NCBI RefSeq assembly: GCF_002441695.1
Contig: NZ_JXJW01000009.1
Span: forward strand, 29,377-93,376
Length of the DNA: 64,000 nucleotides
DNA from: Pseudolactococcus piscium
Lineage (GTDB): Bacteria > Bacillota > Bacilli > Lactobacillales > Streptococcaceae
Direction: 5' to 3'
Part shown: positions 28,452 through 38,442 of the stretch, in pieces
Layout of the letters: each line of letters starts with the position of its first letter
Position numbering within the stretch: the first letter of the stretch is position 1
Translations under genes and position numbers: made by a program
Notes under the pieces: generated by a model
Seen by the model: only the letters and a program-made list of their open reading frames with translations
What the model was told of the DNA's origin: nothing
Database searches by the model: none

Positions 28452-28682
28452 TTAGTAAAGCCACATGCCGTCAACTTGCCATTCTTCTGCATTATAATTA
28501 TGTTCAACAATTCTGCCATAATTATCTTCAAGAAAAATAGTATCATTGTCAAAGTCTACAATCTCAAATTCTTCTCTGACACGTGCTTCATAATCTTCTT
28601 TTTTTAGATCAATGCTTAAATATCCTATCAAGAAAGTTTTTGCCTCACGCAACACGACTTTCCAAGCTAAATCATGAGTCAT
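28452..28682 (-). CDS. Hypothetical acidic ICE protein
   Basis: The 76-residue product is strongly acidic, with no signal peptide or membrane helix. A GGAGAT ribosome site precedes the ATG. It is 11 nt after the next upstream gene and seems part of one operon with 28694-29571. I do not recognise a family. Its acidity is compatible with a DNA-mimic or inhibitor role, but that is only a guess. Confidence 0.6.
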   Translation of the reverse strand: MTHDLAWKVVLREAKTFLIGYLSIDLKKEDYEARVREEFEIVDFDNDTIFLEDNYGRIVEHNYNAEEWQVDGMWLY

Positions 28683-28693
28683 CTTTTATCTCC

Positions 28694-29047
28694 TTAAATT
28701 TCTCGTTTTTCTTTTTCGGCTTCAAATAAGCAAATAAAAACTTCCTTTGGCAAATATACTTTAAAGGTAGGCTCATTAATATGTGGCATCAATACTACAG
28801 TCACATAATCAATCATATCTCCAATTTGATAGACACTTGCAATCCCTAAGTCCATCACTTCGTCTGATACATTTCCGAAGTTGTACCAAACATAAAGGTA
28901 ATCAATAAAATTATCTGGAGAATTGAATCTATTAATTTCATCATCTGACCATGAAGAAATTAACCAACTAATACGATGTTGCCAATTTATCTTAATAGCT
29001 TGAGTTATCTCTTGAATCAATTCTTTATTGTTATTACTCATTTTCAT
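28694..29047 (-). CDS. Hypothetical ICE protein
   Basis: The 117-residue soluble product is rich in Trp, Ile and Asp, with no recognised motif. Its ATG overlaps the stop of the 175-residue gene upstream (ATGA), so it is translationally coupled to it. Confidence 0.6.
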   Translation of the reverse strand: MKMSNNNKELIQEITQAIKINWQHRISWLISSWSDDEINRFNSPDNFIDYLYVWYNFGNVSDEVMDLGIASVYQIGDMIDYVTVVLMPHINEPTFKVYLPKEVFICLFEAEKEKREI

Positions 29048-29571
29048 TCACTCTTTTCTATACAGTCTAATAATTGAGCTTTTGATTGTTTGTTTAACCA
29101 ATGAAATGTTCCTAACTCTCTGACTTTAAGCATGATATGTGGTAAGTTAAACCCATGTTCTGCCAAGTCATTGGAATAAGATACCAGGTATCTGACACAA
29201 TTATCAATTGACACACAAAACTGATAGACAACACCTTGATACCGTCTATCTAATTCCAGTAACTCTAAAACGTAATCAGACCATACACTAGTTGTTTTGC
29301 TGTCAATATCCGCATGACTTTCAATCACAGTTGGCTTGATTTTATTTAACTTAGTTTGGATTGCCTGCTTAGCTTCCTGACATAAAAAATCAATTTGTGA
29401 CTCACACTTGACTAATCGTTCACACCAGACCAAAATTTCATTAATTTTCGCATAGGGCGATAAATACAAATCATGTTTGAAAGCGATGACTTTTTGTTCA
29501 AAAAAATTGAAGTCCTCTATCATCTGAACTTCATCATTTAATGCACGTATACTAAATTCTGTTATATCCAT
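29044..29571 (-). CDS. Hypothetical ICE protein
   Basis: The 175-residue soluble protein appears largely helical, with several Cys residues (for example WCERLVKCESQIDFLC) and a short LDRRYQGVVYQFCVS segment. No family recognised. It is translationally coupled to the next gene and starts 21 nt after the secreted-protein gene. Confidence 0.6.
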   Translation of the reverse strand: MDITEFSIRALNDEVQMIEDFNFFEQKVIAFKHDLYLSPYAKINEILVWCERLVKCESQIDFLCQEAKQAIQTKLNKIKPTVIESHADIDSKTTSVWSDYVLELLELDRRYQGVVYQFCVSIDNCVRYLVSYSNDLAEHGFNLPHIMLKVRELGTFHWLNKQSKAQLLDCIEKSE

Positions 29572-29591
29572 ATCAATCCATCATCTTTCTA

Positions 29592-30320
29592 TTAAGTTAA
29601 AGTAATGTTTGCTATAATTGGATAAATATAAGACCCTGAACCTGCATATCCACCTGTTGTCGTTATAAAATTAACAGTTTGACCGATGTAATTCTGACCT
29701 GCTACCAAATTAAGACTAGTACTCACATAACCTGAACTTGTTACTGATCCTGATACATAATTTCCAGTTGAATCAAAATTTAAAACATAATTTAGTAAAA
29801 TACTACCTTTTTCAAGTCCAATCCCACCACGAGATACTGTACCTGAAATTGTCGTACCCATCATTGTTGTTGCAATCATAGATTTCGAAGATGGAATAGC
29901 ATAATAAGCACCTTCTACATGTCCATTCTCTGTATGACTGTATTGGGTTTGAGCAAATACAGTCGCAGAAGAAAATTGAGAGTGATCAAGTTTAGGTGCA
30001 TCATAAGTCAAAGCTGTTTGAATTTCTGCTATATTATCTGATTGCTCAATATCAGGTACTGAACTAGCACTAGGTACTATATCAATATCAATATCAGATA
30101 CTGGCTTATCCTGATTTACAATGTTTTTCTTAGTTTCATTTGTTACTTTAGTTTTAACTTCCTTAGAAACTTTATTTTGATTACTTGCATGAATCACTTT
30201 ATTTTGATGTCCTGCAATCATAGCTCCACTTGACAAAATAAAAAGAACTGACCCTATCGCAATTCTTTGATTCAAAGGTGTTGCTTTTATTTTTTTCAAT
30301 ATACTATCCATTTTTTTCAT
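29592..30320 (-). CDS. Small secreted protein sharing the N-terminal domain of the ICE adhesin
   Basis: The 242-residue product has an N-terminal export signal or anchor (about residues 17-36) and a low-complexity linker. Its C-terminal domain (about 125-242) starts with QYSHTENGH and ends with TTGGYAGSGSYIYP. The adhesin at 39402-42476 has the same domain at about residues 72-190 (QYSHTENGH ... SGGYSGSGSYIYP). The domain is not one I can name. No cell-wall sorting signal is present. It lies 3 nt after the hydrolase gene, inside the transfer operon. Confidence 0.65.
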   Translation of the reverse strand: MKKMDSILKKIKATPLNQRIAIGSVLFILSSGAMIAGHQNKVIHASNQNKVSKEVKTKVTNETKKNIVNQDKPVSDIDIDIVPSASSVPDIEQSDNIAEIQTALTYDAPKLDHSQFSSATVFAQTQYSHTENGHVEGAYYAIPSSKSMIATTMMGTTISGTVSRGGIGLEKGSILLNYVLNFDSTGNYVSGSVTSSGYVSTSLNLVAGQNYIGQTVNFITTTGGYAGSGSYIYPIIANITLT

Positions 30321-30323
30321 TGA

Positions 30324-31388
30324 TTATTTTCCCTCTACATACCAAAATTGTTTAGCTTCATCAGCCGAAAAAGTTCTATAAGACACTGTAAGTGGTGCTA
30401 GTCCTGTCACATTCATTTCTGAAATCAAGACACTACCGTCATCTTTGACTTGTTCCACAAAGGCTACATGACCGTATACTGGGTCTGATCCCGCTTGCCC
30501 CTGAACAAAGCTCAATGCTGTATGAAGTTTAGGCTCATGAGACACCGAATACCCCGCCTTAGTTGCCCAATCACCACCATTGCCCATGAAACTATCAAAC
30601 TTGATGCCTAGCTGATACCCCCTGTTATACACGTACCACGTACATTGTCCTTGTGGGTAAGAAGCAGAGCCATTATAAGCTTGACCGCTATAGGGTGTGT
30701 CTACTTCCCAACCGTTTGGAATGCTTGCGGACATGACACCATTTACTGCTTCGCCACTCGCATTATTAGTGAAGCCTACATGGTCTTTAAGCAGGTCATA
30801 CCATTTTTGAGCGTCATCTTGTAGCTTATCAGCCTTTGTCTGACCATCACTTAAAGCGACACCCTCGTAATACTGTGACCAAGCTAAACTAGCTTGTCTA
30901 GGGTCTGTAGAAACGCTTACTAAGTCTTTTGTTTTCTTGTATGCACCGTTTAATTCAGTAGACACAAGTTTCAACTCAACGTCCATTGAAAGTGTTCTAC
31001 TTTCAGCTTTAGACCAACGATTACCATTAACAGTATTAGACCAACCTGACCACTGGAAGATACCCGCTACACCACCACCGATATTTTCAGCTTCTGGATC
31101 GAATCCGGATTCACGTTCCGCAACTGCTAAAGCACCACTTGCACCTTGAATAGAAAACCTTTCTTTACTCATAAGATAGTTAGCTATATCAATAACGTTT
31201 TTAGCTTTTTCTTCTGAAATATTAGCTTTAGTTGCCAATTCTTTTGGTGTGATATTTAGACTGCCTGCAGAGCTTGAAAAACTATCCGCATTACCAGTCA
31301 CACCACCCGCAATGACACTCATTAAGATAATAAAAAAGATAGGTATAATAAACATACCTATCAGGAATAAATGTTTTTTCTTTTTCAT
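30324..31388 (-). CDS. Bifunctional peptidoglycan hydrolase of the conjugation machine (VirB1/CwlT-like)
   Basis: The 354-residue secreted protein has a signal anchor (about residues 7-28), a phage-tail-type lysozyme domain (about 55-200, with AVAERESGFDPEAENIGGGVAGIFQW carrying the catalytic Glu) and a C-terminal CHAP amidase/endopeptidase domain (about 240-354, with catalytic Cys in QGQCTWYVYNRG and His in YGHVAFVE). It opens the wall for the mating channel, like Tn916 Orf14 and ICEBs1 CwlT. Confidence 0.93.
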   Translation of the reverse strand: MKKKKHLFLIGMFIIPIFFIILMSVIAGGVTGNADSFSSSAGSLNITPKELATKANISEEKAKNVIDIANYLMSKERFSIQGASGALAVAERESGFDPEAENIGGGVAGIFQWSGWSNTVNGNRWSKAESRTLSMDVELKLVSTELNGAYKKTKDLVSVSTDPRQASLAWSQYYEGVALSDGQTKADKLQDDAQKWYDLLKDHVGFTNNASGEAVNGVMSASIPNGWEVDTPYSGQAYNGSASYPQGQCTWYVYNRGYQLGIKFDSFMGNGGDWATKAGYSVSHEPKLHTALSFVQGQAGSDPVYGHVAFVEQVKDDGSVLISEMNVTGLAPLTVSYRTFSADEAKQFWYVEGK

Positions 31389-31417
31389 TTGATTTTCTTT
31401 CTAGGTAGTTTAATACC

Positions 31418-31498
31418 TCATTTTTTCTTGAATAACGTTACGACAAACCATACAGGAATAGCAACTATCCCAATGACAATATACTTGATAATTTTCAT
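31418..31498 (-). CDS. 26-residue membrane peptide
   Basis: A very short frame encodes a single hydrophobic helix ending in KKK, with a good AAAGGAAAA ribosome site before its ATG. It fills the gap between the VirB6-like and hydrolase genes in the transfer operon. It is too short for normal gene calling. It may be a small transfer-channel component, but function is unknown. Confidence 0.5.
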   Translation of the reverse strand: MKIIKYIVIGIVAIPVWFVVTLFKKK

Positions 31499-31500
31499 AA

Positions 31501-33936
31501 CTATTTTCCTTTCCTCTCGATAATACTGCTATCAAAAATACCAAGTTTTGCATTGGCAGACTTGATCTTAATATCACGTTTTTGGTGCTTATCAGAAGTT
31601 GGTAAAGTTGGTTTCTCGGTAAACAATTCTTTACTCAACCGTTCAACTTGACCTTTTTGTCTCGCTTTTCTTGCGGACATATCCAATTTCATACCATCTG
31701 AAAATTTGCCTTTGAGTTCATCTTTTCTTTTTTGGTAGTTAATGGATTGAGCCGTTTTATCACGAAACACTTTATTTTCAGCACGTTGGAGTTTATTGCT
31801 ATCAAATTTTGCAAGTTGTTTTTGAGCTTGTTCTTTTGGTAATGTACCAATTGCACTGGATAGATTTGTTTTCAATCTATCTTTAGAATCAATGACAGCC
31901 TGCTTAGTGTCCTTAACAGAGCCTGTCACATTTTGCCACTTACCTTTAAGCCCACGCATTGTTTCTTTTCGTTTGGCTAACGCAATTTGTTTTACTTTAT
32001 CATCTTGACCGAAACGCAACCCATCACTTGCATTAATTGCACCTTTAAAGCTATGTTTTGCTAGTTTTTTACCAATTGCACCAACAGTACCCGCTTTTTT
32101 TGTAGCAGATAACTTAGTTTGTGACACTTTTGGACTACCAGTAGGCAAGCTACCAGAGCCAACGCTTGATAGAGCAGGTGTCCTAGAAAGTTTGAGCGGG
32201 TTTTTAATATTTGAAATACTAGGTAATGACTTGACAGAATCAAGACTACCCTTAGCCAATTCAGACACGCTTTTCTTAGCTGTATCAAACAATGATAATA
32301 TCTTATCTCGTTGCCACCACAAGAGTGCATACATGATAAACTGTATGAAGATTGAGATATAGTAAGAGTGTGAAATATTTCTAAAGGCAATCTCCATAAA
32401 ACTATTAAAGATAAGCCCCATTTGTACACCTAAAAGACCTGATACTGATAAAGCGGTAAATACGACAATTCTTTTTGTCATATTGCCTAACATATGTTCA
32501 AATTCAGTCAGTATTGATAACAATAAGACAACAGGAGCTACAAAAATCGCAAAGACAACAATCAATTGTAATACCCATGTGTAAATTAATGTACCAACTG
32601 TAATACATGTTAAGACTAGCCCTTTAAACAACGAAGCTAGAGCCACCATGAACTTATCAGCTATATTTGAGAAACCTAATTTTGTAAATTCTTTTTCCTT
32701 ATTAGCTTTTGCATACTTACTAACTGCGTCAGGATCACCCTTAGTCGCTAAAAGTGCTGTCTGTTCACTTTGGATTGAGTTTTCAGGTAACTTATTTGTA
32801 TCAAAATTCATTTCTTTAAATGGTTCTTTGACAATGACATTAAATAATTGTGTTTTTAAAGCATTGATTGTGCTATCAGACACTTTGTCATTTGTCGCTG
32901 ATACATTAGCTGTGAAGTTAGTTGTGCTTGTTTTTTCAGTTGTATCGTCCACGATCGTCACTCTTGATAAATTATTGATCATAGAGCCAGTGAATGTATC
33001 CGTTGCACTTTTCGTGATATAGATAATACGTGTGATCACGTGTGACCCTTTAATACCACTTGAAGAAGTTGAAAGGGGTAAGAAAAAGACACCTGCAATG
33101 ACAACTCGAAGTAAGACACCTAGTATCTTTTTACCAAAGGGCTTACCTTGAGACAAATCTTTCATCGCAGACAAACCAACTAAAGCCATTGTAATTGGGA
33201 AAATCACAGGTAATAATATCGCTTGTAAAATGACTTGCATTTTAGAGACAAAATCATCTAAAAACTTAAAAATATCAATATTTGAAACTGCTGATAAAAT
33301 TAATGAATCTAAAAGGAATAGTAGTTTTGACATGGCAAAGACAAGTTGTACAAACCAGTTAATGATTTTAGGGAAAGCTTCTTTTGCCCCAAAAAAGCCT
33401 TTATCTTCAATATACATATAACTTGTATAAGCAGATAAGGCTGACATATCTTTTGCATTGATAGCGCCTGCTTCTTTAGCTAGGGCTTCTTGATAATCAT
33501 TTGAACTATCAATTGTACCTTCTTTAGTTAGAATCGCACTATTATAGGCATTATTTAGTGTAGTGACAGCCGAATCAGTTTTCGTTTTGTCATAACCCGC
33601 ATTTGCTAGTTTTGAGATAGCTGTTTCATACTTTACCTTGTACCCTTGATAAGTCGCATCAGTAATCGATATGGCATTATTGCCTTGCGTTTGATTACTC
33701 AGATTTTTAATCTCATTAATAACAGCTTGTACTGCCTTGTATTCAGAAGTATTGACGATATCGCCTTGACCATTTGTAATGATCTCTGGTGTTTTTATAC
33801 CGTTTGAGTTCTTTGGATCTAAAAAAGCAGGCTTATCAAACTCAATATTAGTCGCATTACCTGTGTCTAAAGCGTAAACTTGACTACCACCAAAAAGTAA
33901 CGTTAGAAAGGTTAGCACTAGTAAAATCTTTTTCAT
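31501..33936 (-). CDS. VirB6/TrbL-like membrane protein of the conjugation channel
   Basis: The 811-residue protein has a signal peptide, an extracellular N-terminal region, about six to eight membrane helices between residues 185 and 540, and a long basic, lysine-rich cytoplasmic tail (about 560-811). This matches Tn916 Orf15/ICEBs1 ConG, the polytopic channel subunit. Its ATG overlaps the preceding 57-residue gene by 4 nt. Confidence 0.9.
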   Translation of the reverse strand: MKKILLVLTFLTLLFGGSQVYALDTGNATNIEFDKPAFLDPKNSNGIKTPEIITNGQGDIVNTSEYKAVQAVINEIKNLSNQTQGNNAISITDATYQGYKVKYETAISKLANAGYDKTKTDSAVTTLNNAYNSAILTKEGTIDSSNDYQEALAKEAGAINAKDMSALSAYTSYMYIEDKGFFGAKEAFPKIINWFVQLVFAMSKLLFLLDSLILSAVSNIDIFKFLDDFVSKMQVILQAILLPVIFPITMALVGLSAMKDLSQGKPFGKKILGVLLRVVIAGVFFLPLSTSSSGIKGSHVITRIIYITKSATDTFTGSMINNLSRVTIVDDTTEKTSTTNFTANVSATNDKVSDSTINALKTQLFNVIVKEPFKEMNFDTNKLPENSIQSEQTALLATKGDPDAVSKYAKANKEKEFTKLGFSNIADKFMVALASLFKGLVLTCITVGTLIYTWVLQLIVVFAIFVAPVVLLLSILTEFEHMLGNMTKRIVVFTALSVSGLLGVQMGLIFNSFMEIAFRNISHSYYISIFIQFIMYALLWWQRDKILSLFDTAKKSVSELAKGSLDSVKSLPSISNIKNPLKLSRTPALSSVGSGSLPTGSPKVSQTKLSATKKAGTVGAIGKKLAKHSFKGAINASDGLRFGQDDKVKQIALAKRKETMRGLKGKWQNVTGSVKDTKQAVIDSKDRLKTNLSSAIGTLPKEQAQKQLAKFDSNKLQRAENKVFRDKTAQSINYQKRKDELKGKFSDGMKLDMSARKARQKGQVERLSKELFTEKPTLPTSDKHQKRDIKIKSANAKLGIFDSSIIERKGK

Positions 33937-34106
33937 TTAACCCCCGCTTTCCATGAGTTACCAATATCTCTAAAAAAGTCAGGTAGATACTTGATGATAT
34001 TAATAAATGGCTCATAAAGTCCTGTATATTTTAGAAACATCAAAAGGAAGATCATGGATACAATTAACCCAACTAATGTATTGATAATTGAATTTTTCTT
34101 TTTCAT
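33933..34106 (-). CDS. 57-residue membrane protein of the transfer operon
   Basis: The frame encodes one membrane helix (about residues 8-26) and a short basic tail. A GAAAGG ribosome site precedes the ATG, and its TGA overlaps the start of the VirB6-like gene (ATGA). The tight coupling to both VirB4 and VirB6 genes argues that it is real and part of the mating apparatus. No family recognised. Confidence 0.7.
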   Translation of the reverse strand: MKKKNSIINTLVGLIVSMIFLLMFLKYTGLYEPFINIIKYLPDFFRDIGNSWKAGVK

Positions 34107-34128
34107 TGTTTTCTATCCTTTCAATTGC

Positions 34129-36612
34129 TTAGATAGCAACTAATTCTGTTTCTATTGTGTCACACAATGGATTGAGTTCAGCCACGATACCGTCAATTGT
34201 AATCCGTTCAGTTCGTCCAAACGGATCAGTAAAGAGACATTGACCCATAGACATACTAGACACCCATTTACGTGTTTCTTCTGATTTGACAATACCATGT
34301 GTATCTAAGATTAAATCGACCTCAGTTGGCGAGTTAAAGCTAAACAATGTACCAAAACCAGTGTCATCTATGCTCGAATTTGAGTCTCTATGAGATTGAG
34401 AGGCAAAGACCAAGAAATTATTAAATGACCGACCTGTCCGTCTCATTTTCATAATAATTTCTTTACCAACATCAGTGATATTAAAGAACCACGCTTCATC
34501 AATAAAGGTTATTGTTTCTTTCTTATCCTCAGAGCCAAATTTGTAACAGAATTGTCCTAAAGCGTATAGCGCAACCAGAGACTGTCTTTGGTTTTCAGTG
34601 ATATTCGTTTCACTCGTCGGTAATTCAAGACCAGTAACCTCAATAATTGTGATCCGTTTTGACATACTGATTGCTTCATTTTGACCGTCCGAGAAACAAA
34701 GAGATAAAGTAGAGTTACTCATTTTTTCAAGTAGTAACTCAGCAGTAATTCTCACTCTATCCGTTTCACTCTTAGTGAGGGCTTTCATGATATTTTTAGT
34801 ACCTACTTTTTCGCCATTTTCACGTAAGATAAGATATTTCTCAATCATCTGTAAGAGTTCTTTTTCAAACTGTTCATTTTGTTTCAAGTCGTAAAATTCG
34901 CCTATCATAGAGACAATCAAGTTTTTAGCTTCCTGTCCTGTCAAAAATACAAGTGGATCAAGCACACCATGATTTTCTGATTTTTTAGCGTCAACTGTTA
35001 CGAAATGAATTTGTTTAATATAATCACAAATTTCAGGGTAAAGACCTTTACTTTCATAGTCATGTAAAATCTTAAGAAATTGTCTTCGAACTTCTGCTTT
35101 AGGGTCAAAGTAGAGGACTTTCGTTTTTAAGATACTATTCATGATGAATGTTTGCTTAACAAAGAAAGATTTACCCATACCCATTTGACCTGTTACTTTA
35201 ACAAGCCCATCAAAACTGATTTTTCCCTCTACATCTAATTTATTAGCTTGTAACAGATTGTAGTAGACACAGTTTTTTGAATTTCCAAGTGCTTCTTTCA
35301 ATCCACCAGACCATCGCTCAGCCCTCGAATCAACACGACCCATATAAAAACCAACATCAGACCCTACTTTTTGACCAGTAAAAAACAGACTTTCCGCAAA
35401 GCCTGCCATTGTCGTTGTCTGTAAGTATCTACGTTCATTTTCAAATAACGGCTCAGTCAATCTATGTTTGTAAAAGAGATAAACTTGGTCATCTTTTGCA
35501 CGTGCCAATTTAATTTGCCATTTTTTGAAATTACGCATGGCAATTTTTATTTTTTCTTGTAAGCGGTCATAATCATCATCATAGATAAACAGTGAATGAA
35601 GATAAGAAATAACTTTCTCGCCACGATTTGATTTTTTGACTAAATCTTCTGAAAGGGCTTCTGCTTGACCAATTTCATCACGAACAATCCCATTTCTCAT
35701 GGCAATATCATAGTTTGTCTTACTATGCTTTTGTTTAGCACGGTTAGCCCGTTGTAGCATAGAGTTGAAGCCATTCTTTTTCGCAAAGATAGCTTTTGTT
35801 TCTACTTCTGTTTCAAACCCTAATAAACGTCTCTTTTCCATAAAATGATTATAAGACAAATTAGCAGGCGGTACAGTAATCGGTAGAATAGCTAAGTAGG
35901 TTTTTTGCGCACCGTCAGATAAAGTGATCAAACCGTGATGTTCAAAACCAACTTTTGAACTACCAAAATTACTGATATCATTTTGAACTTGAATCACTTC
36001 AAGTTCTTTGTCAACCCACATACCACGTGAATATTGACGGTTATTAATAAATATTGTTTGGTCTTCTTTTGGTATGTAAGCATTAAGCGGTAACAAGCCT
36101 TGATAAATTTCATGATTGAGTGCTTCAAAACGTTCATACCAATCGTCATCAAAGGTTACACTTGACCCGATACTTGCCATCACTTTATTTGAGAAATCAG
36201 TGATCGCTGTTTTTAGGCCATCTCTAAAATCAAACGTGACATGATTATTTCTAAGCGGTATCGTCAGAAAATACTTGTCTTGTTCTACTTTACCGATTTG
36301 TTTTTCCAACTCCTCAGCTTGTCTTCTCATCGTGTATAAAGCAAATGGTTTGGTATCTTCTGCTAAGTCTTGTTCTAAAAATTGATAATTATGTGTGGCT
36401 TTAGTAGAAAATGGAATCGTTGAGAGTTCAAAGCCACCGAAAACTTCTAAATCAGATAAGGTATCAGCTACCAAGTCCTTATATTCATTTTTCAATGTAA
36501 TATCTACTGTATTAATAATTGTTTCGGGAACTTCATACATTGCATAGACATCAAGATTTGACCGTAACATCAAATTGCCGTGAAAAGCAACAATCCCATT
36601 TCTTTTATTCAA
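34129..36612 (-). CDS. VirB4-like conjugation ATPase
   Basis: This 827-residue ATPase has the Walker A GQMGMGKS near residue 480 and Walker B (TFIDEAWF) near 715. It is the Tn916 Orf16/ICEBs1 ConE equivalent and powers the type IV secretion channel at the membrane. The start is TTG behind an AAGGAG site, giving MNKRNG. It follows the TcpE gene by 4 nt. Confidence 0.95.
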   Translation of the reverse strand: MNKRNGIVAFHGNLMLRSNLDVYAMYEVPETIINTVDITLKNEYKDLVADTLSDLEVFGGFELSTIPFSTKATHNYQFLEQDLAEDTKPFALYTMRRQAEELEKQIGKVEQDKYFLTIPLRNNHVTFDFRDGLKTAITDFSNKVMASIGSSVTFDDDWYERFEALNHEIYQGLLPLNAYIPKEDQTIFINNRQYSRGMWVDKELEVIQVQNDISNFGSSKVGFEHHGLITLSDGAQKTYLAILPITVPPANLSYNHFMEKRRLLGFETEVETKAIFAKKNGFNSMLQRANRAKQKHSKTNYDIAMRNGIVRDEIGQAEALSEDLVKKSNRGEKVISYLHSLFIYDDDYDRLQEKIKIAMRNFKKWQIKLARAKDDQVYLFYKHRLTEPLFENERRYLQTTTMAGFAESLFFTGQKVGSDVGFYMGRVDSRAERWSGGLKEALGNSKNCVYYNLLQANKLDVEGKISFDGLVKVTGQMGMGKSFFVKQTFIMNSILKTKVLYFDPKAEVRRQFLKILHDYESKGLYPEICDYIKQIHFVTVDAKKSENHGVLDPLVFLTGQEAKNLIVSMIGEFYDLKQNEQFEKELLQMIEKYLILRENGEKVGTKNIMKALTKSETDRVRITAELLLEKMSNSTLSLCFSDGQNEAISMSKRITIIEVTGLELPTSETNITENQRQSLVALYALGQFCYKFGSEDKKETITFIDEAWFFNITDVGKEIIMKMRRTGRSFNNFLVFASQSHRDSNSSIDDTGFGTLFSFNSPTEVDLILDTHGIVKSEETRKWVSSMSMGQCLFTDPFGRTERITIDGIVAELNPLCDTIETELVAI

Positions 36613-36616
36613 ATTT

Positions 36617-36991
36617 TTACTCCTTATAATTTTTAATCATGATACCTTGTGAGAGGTAATGTGTGTCGCTTCTTCTGCCATAGATGAGCCAATAAACAAT
36701 CTTATCCCATAAAAATCTATGAAAGAATTTACCGTCAATTTTCAAGTCAGCTACTGGATCGGCGAAGTTCCAAGCAATTAAAGCTGAGAAGATGAATGCC
36801 CAAGAAATTGAAAAGAAAAACAAGACTTTCCAAAAAATAAGCATTGATAAAACAAACTCTAGTATGAGATAAACTGCCCAAGCTAATTTTTTTTCGCCAA
36901 TCAGTGGCAAGGGTGGTAGATAAGACGGTGCTTCTAAAGAAAGCTGATAAGAGAAGGTATCTCTATCAGGGTATCTATCTTTATCTTCCAT
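36617..36991 (-). CDS. TcpE-like conjugal transfer membrane protein
   Basis: The 124-residue protein has two adjacent membrane helices (about residues 32-80) and the family's C-terminal basic IYGRRSDTHYLS region. It corresponds to Tn916 Orf17/ICEBs1 ConD and Clostridium TcpE. It is 1 nt from the next upstream gene. Confidence 0.85.
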   Translation of the reverse strand: MEDKDRYPDRDTFSYQLSLEAPSYLPPLPLIGEKKLAWAVYLILEFVLSMLIFWKVLFFFSISWAFIFSALIAWNFADPVADLKIDGKFFHRFLWDKIVYWLIYGRRSDTHYLSQGIMIKNYKE

Positions 36992-36992
36992 A

Positions 36993-37223
36993 TCACAACT
37001 CCCCTGAAAAACTATTGATAATCTTACCTAAAGCACTAATGACAGTAGTAATAATACCTTCCCAAGCACTACGAGAGGATGAACTTACAATACTGGCTAC
37101 AAATAAGCCAATTAAGGCAGTCCAAAGTGCGTCTACTTTATTGCCTTTAGTGAATGCTTTCAAAGCACCAATACCACAAGCTAATATGATGAGAACTGCG
37201 ACTACATTTGATACATTATTCAT
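36993..37223 (-). CDS. Small conjugal transfer membrane protein (TcpD/ConC-like)
   Basis: The 76-residue protein has two membrane helices and small-residue-rich loops, between the TcpC and TcpE genes. Size, topology and position match TcpD/ConC proteins of this transfer family. Confidence 0.7.
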   Translation of the reverse strand: MNNVSNVVAVLIILACGIGALKAFTKGNKVDALWTALIGLFVASIVSSSSRSAWEGIITTVISALGKIINSFSGEL

Positions 37224-37224
37224 A

Positions 37225-38442
37225 TTATTTTTCCTTTTCTACTTTAAAATAATTTTGTGAGACACCATGCGTTAAGGTTTTGACAAACCACGTGTCGCCA
37301 TTTTTCTTGACAACTAGCTCAAAGTTTTCTTTATGAATTGACCCGAGACCGTCTTTAAAAGAGACTGTCACAACTGCGTTTGTTGTACCAGATGACCCTT
37401 TCGCATAATAAGTGTAGATCAACTTATCTAATTTATAGCCCTTAATACCAACAATATCAGCACTCATTGTCGCAAGTGTTTTATCATCAGTGGTATAGGC
37501 AGTGAAAAAAGCTTCCAAGAACGTATCAAACTTTTTAGATTCTTTTTCAGTATAATCTTCTGTTTGTTTAGTCAAAGCCTGTTTTTTCGTATCTTTTCCT
37601 TGTAGTTCACTCAAAGTCGTCACAAATGGTGTGTCTGACACGTAAAATGTATCATTTTTACTAGCAAACGGTACGTTAAATTCTACTGATTTATCAAGCC
37701 ATTTACTATCTTTGTCATCAGGTTTTTCTTTGACTTGATAAGTCACAACATAGACAGCCACATTGTTTTCAATCTTTAGCAAGGTACTAGAGACTAGTTT
37801 CATATCACTTTTATTTTCAGGTAGATAAGTCATGCTTACATTGTTTCCAAAGTATTGTGTCAGATTTTTTGAATAGTCTCCTGCATTTTGCATACCATAA
37901 TTGAAATATGTTTTGATAAAGCTAGTCATATAGACATTGACTTTATTATCTGTTTCACTCAATAAGCGCTTATCTACCACTGATGATACATTAGGCCTTG
38001 ATAAGGCTTTTGACTTAACCATGATAGATAGCGTCAGTGCCCCCGCAGATAAAGCTAATAGCGTTGCGATCGTGCCATAGACTATGACCTTACTTTTAAA
38101 AGTGCCAGACCCTTTAAGTGTGAACTTTTTCTTAGGTTTACTGGCAAACTCAACTGTTTGTTTCTTTGAGTTATCGGCTTTCTGCGGTAGCAACTTGTCT
38201 TTCTTAGTCTTTATTGCTTTTAACAGCCCCTTTTTTTCCTTTTCAGGTACTATTTCAGGCTCTTTCTTTTTCTCATCAAAACGTGCAATCAATCGTTTAG
38301 CTTCTGATAAAGTAAATAAGTCGTCAGGTTTGACATCTCCAAACGCTAATTCTTTAGCAACTATGATTAAGTCGCTTACCCTGATTTTTGTTTCAGTGGC
38401 TATATCGCTTAATTCATAGTAAACTTCTTCTTGTTCACTCAA
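37225..38442 (-). CDS. TcpC-like conjugal transfer protein
   Basis: This bitopic membrane protein of about 405 residues has a cytoplasmic acidic/lysine-rich N-terminus, one membrane helix (about residues 125-145) and two extracytoplasmic NTF2-like repeats (about 165-285 and 300-400). It matches Tn916 Orf13/ICEBs1 ConB, which assembles the mating channel. A TTG start at 38442 is preferred because AAAGGAG lies 8 nt upstream; the ATG at 38460 would place that SD inside the gene. The start overlaps the upstream stop (TTGAGTGA). Confidence 0.85.
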   Translation of the reverse strand: MSEQEEVYYELSDIATETKIRVSDLIIVAKELAFGDVKPDDLFTLSEAKRLIARFDEKKKEPEIVPEKEKKGLLKAIKTKKDKLLPQKADNSKKQTVEFASKPKKKFTLKGSGTFKSKVIVYGTIATLLALSAGALTLSIMVKSKALSRPNVSSVVDKRLLSETDNKVNVYMTSFIKTYFNYGMQNAGDYSKNLTQYFGNNVSMTYLPENKSDMKLVSSTLLKIENNVAVYVVTYQVKEKPDDKDSKWLDKSVEFNVPFASKNDTFYVSDTPFVTTLSELQGKDTKKQALTKQTEDYTEKESKKFDTFLEAFFTAYTTDDKTLATMSADIVGIKGYKLDKLIYTYYAKGSSGTTNAVVTVSFKDGLGSIHKENFELVVKKNGDTWFVKTLTHGVSQNYFKVEKEK

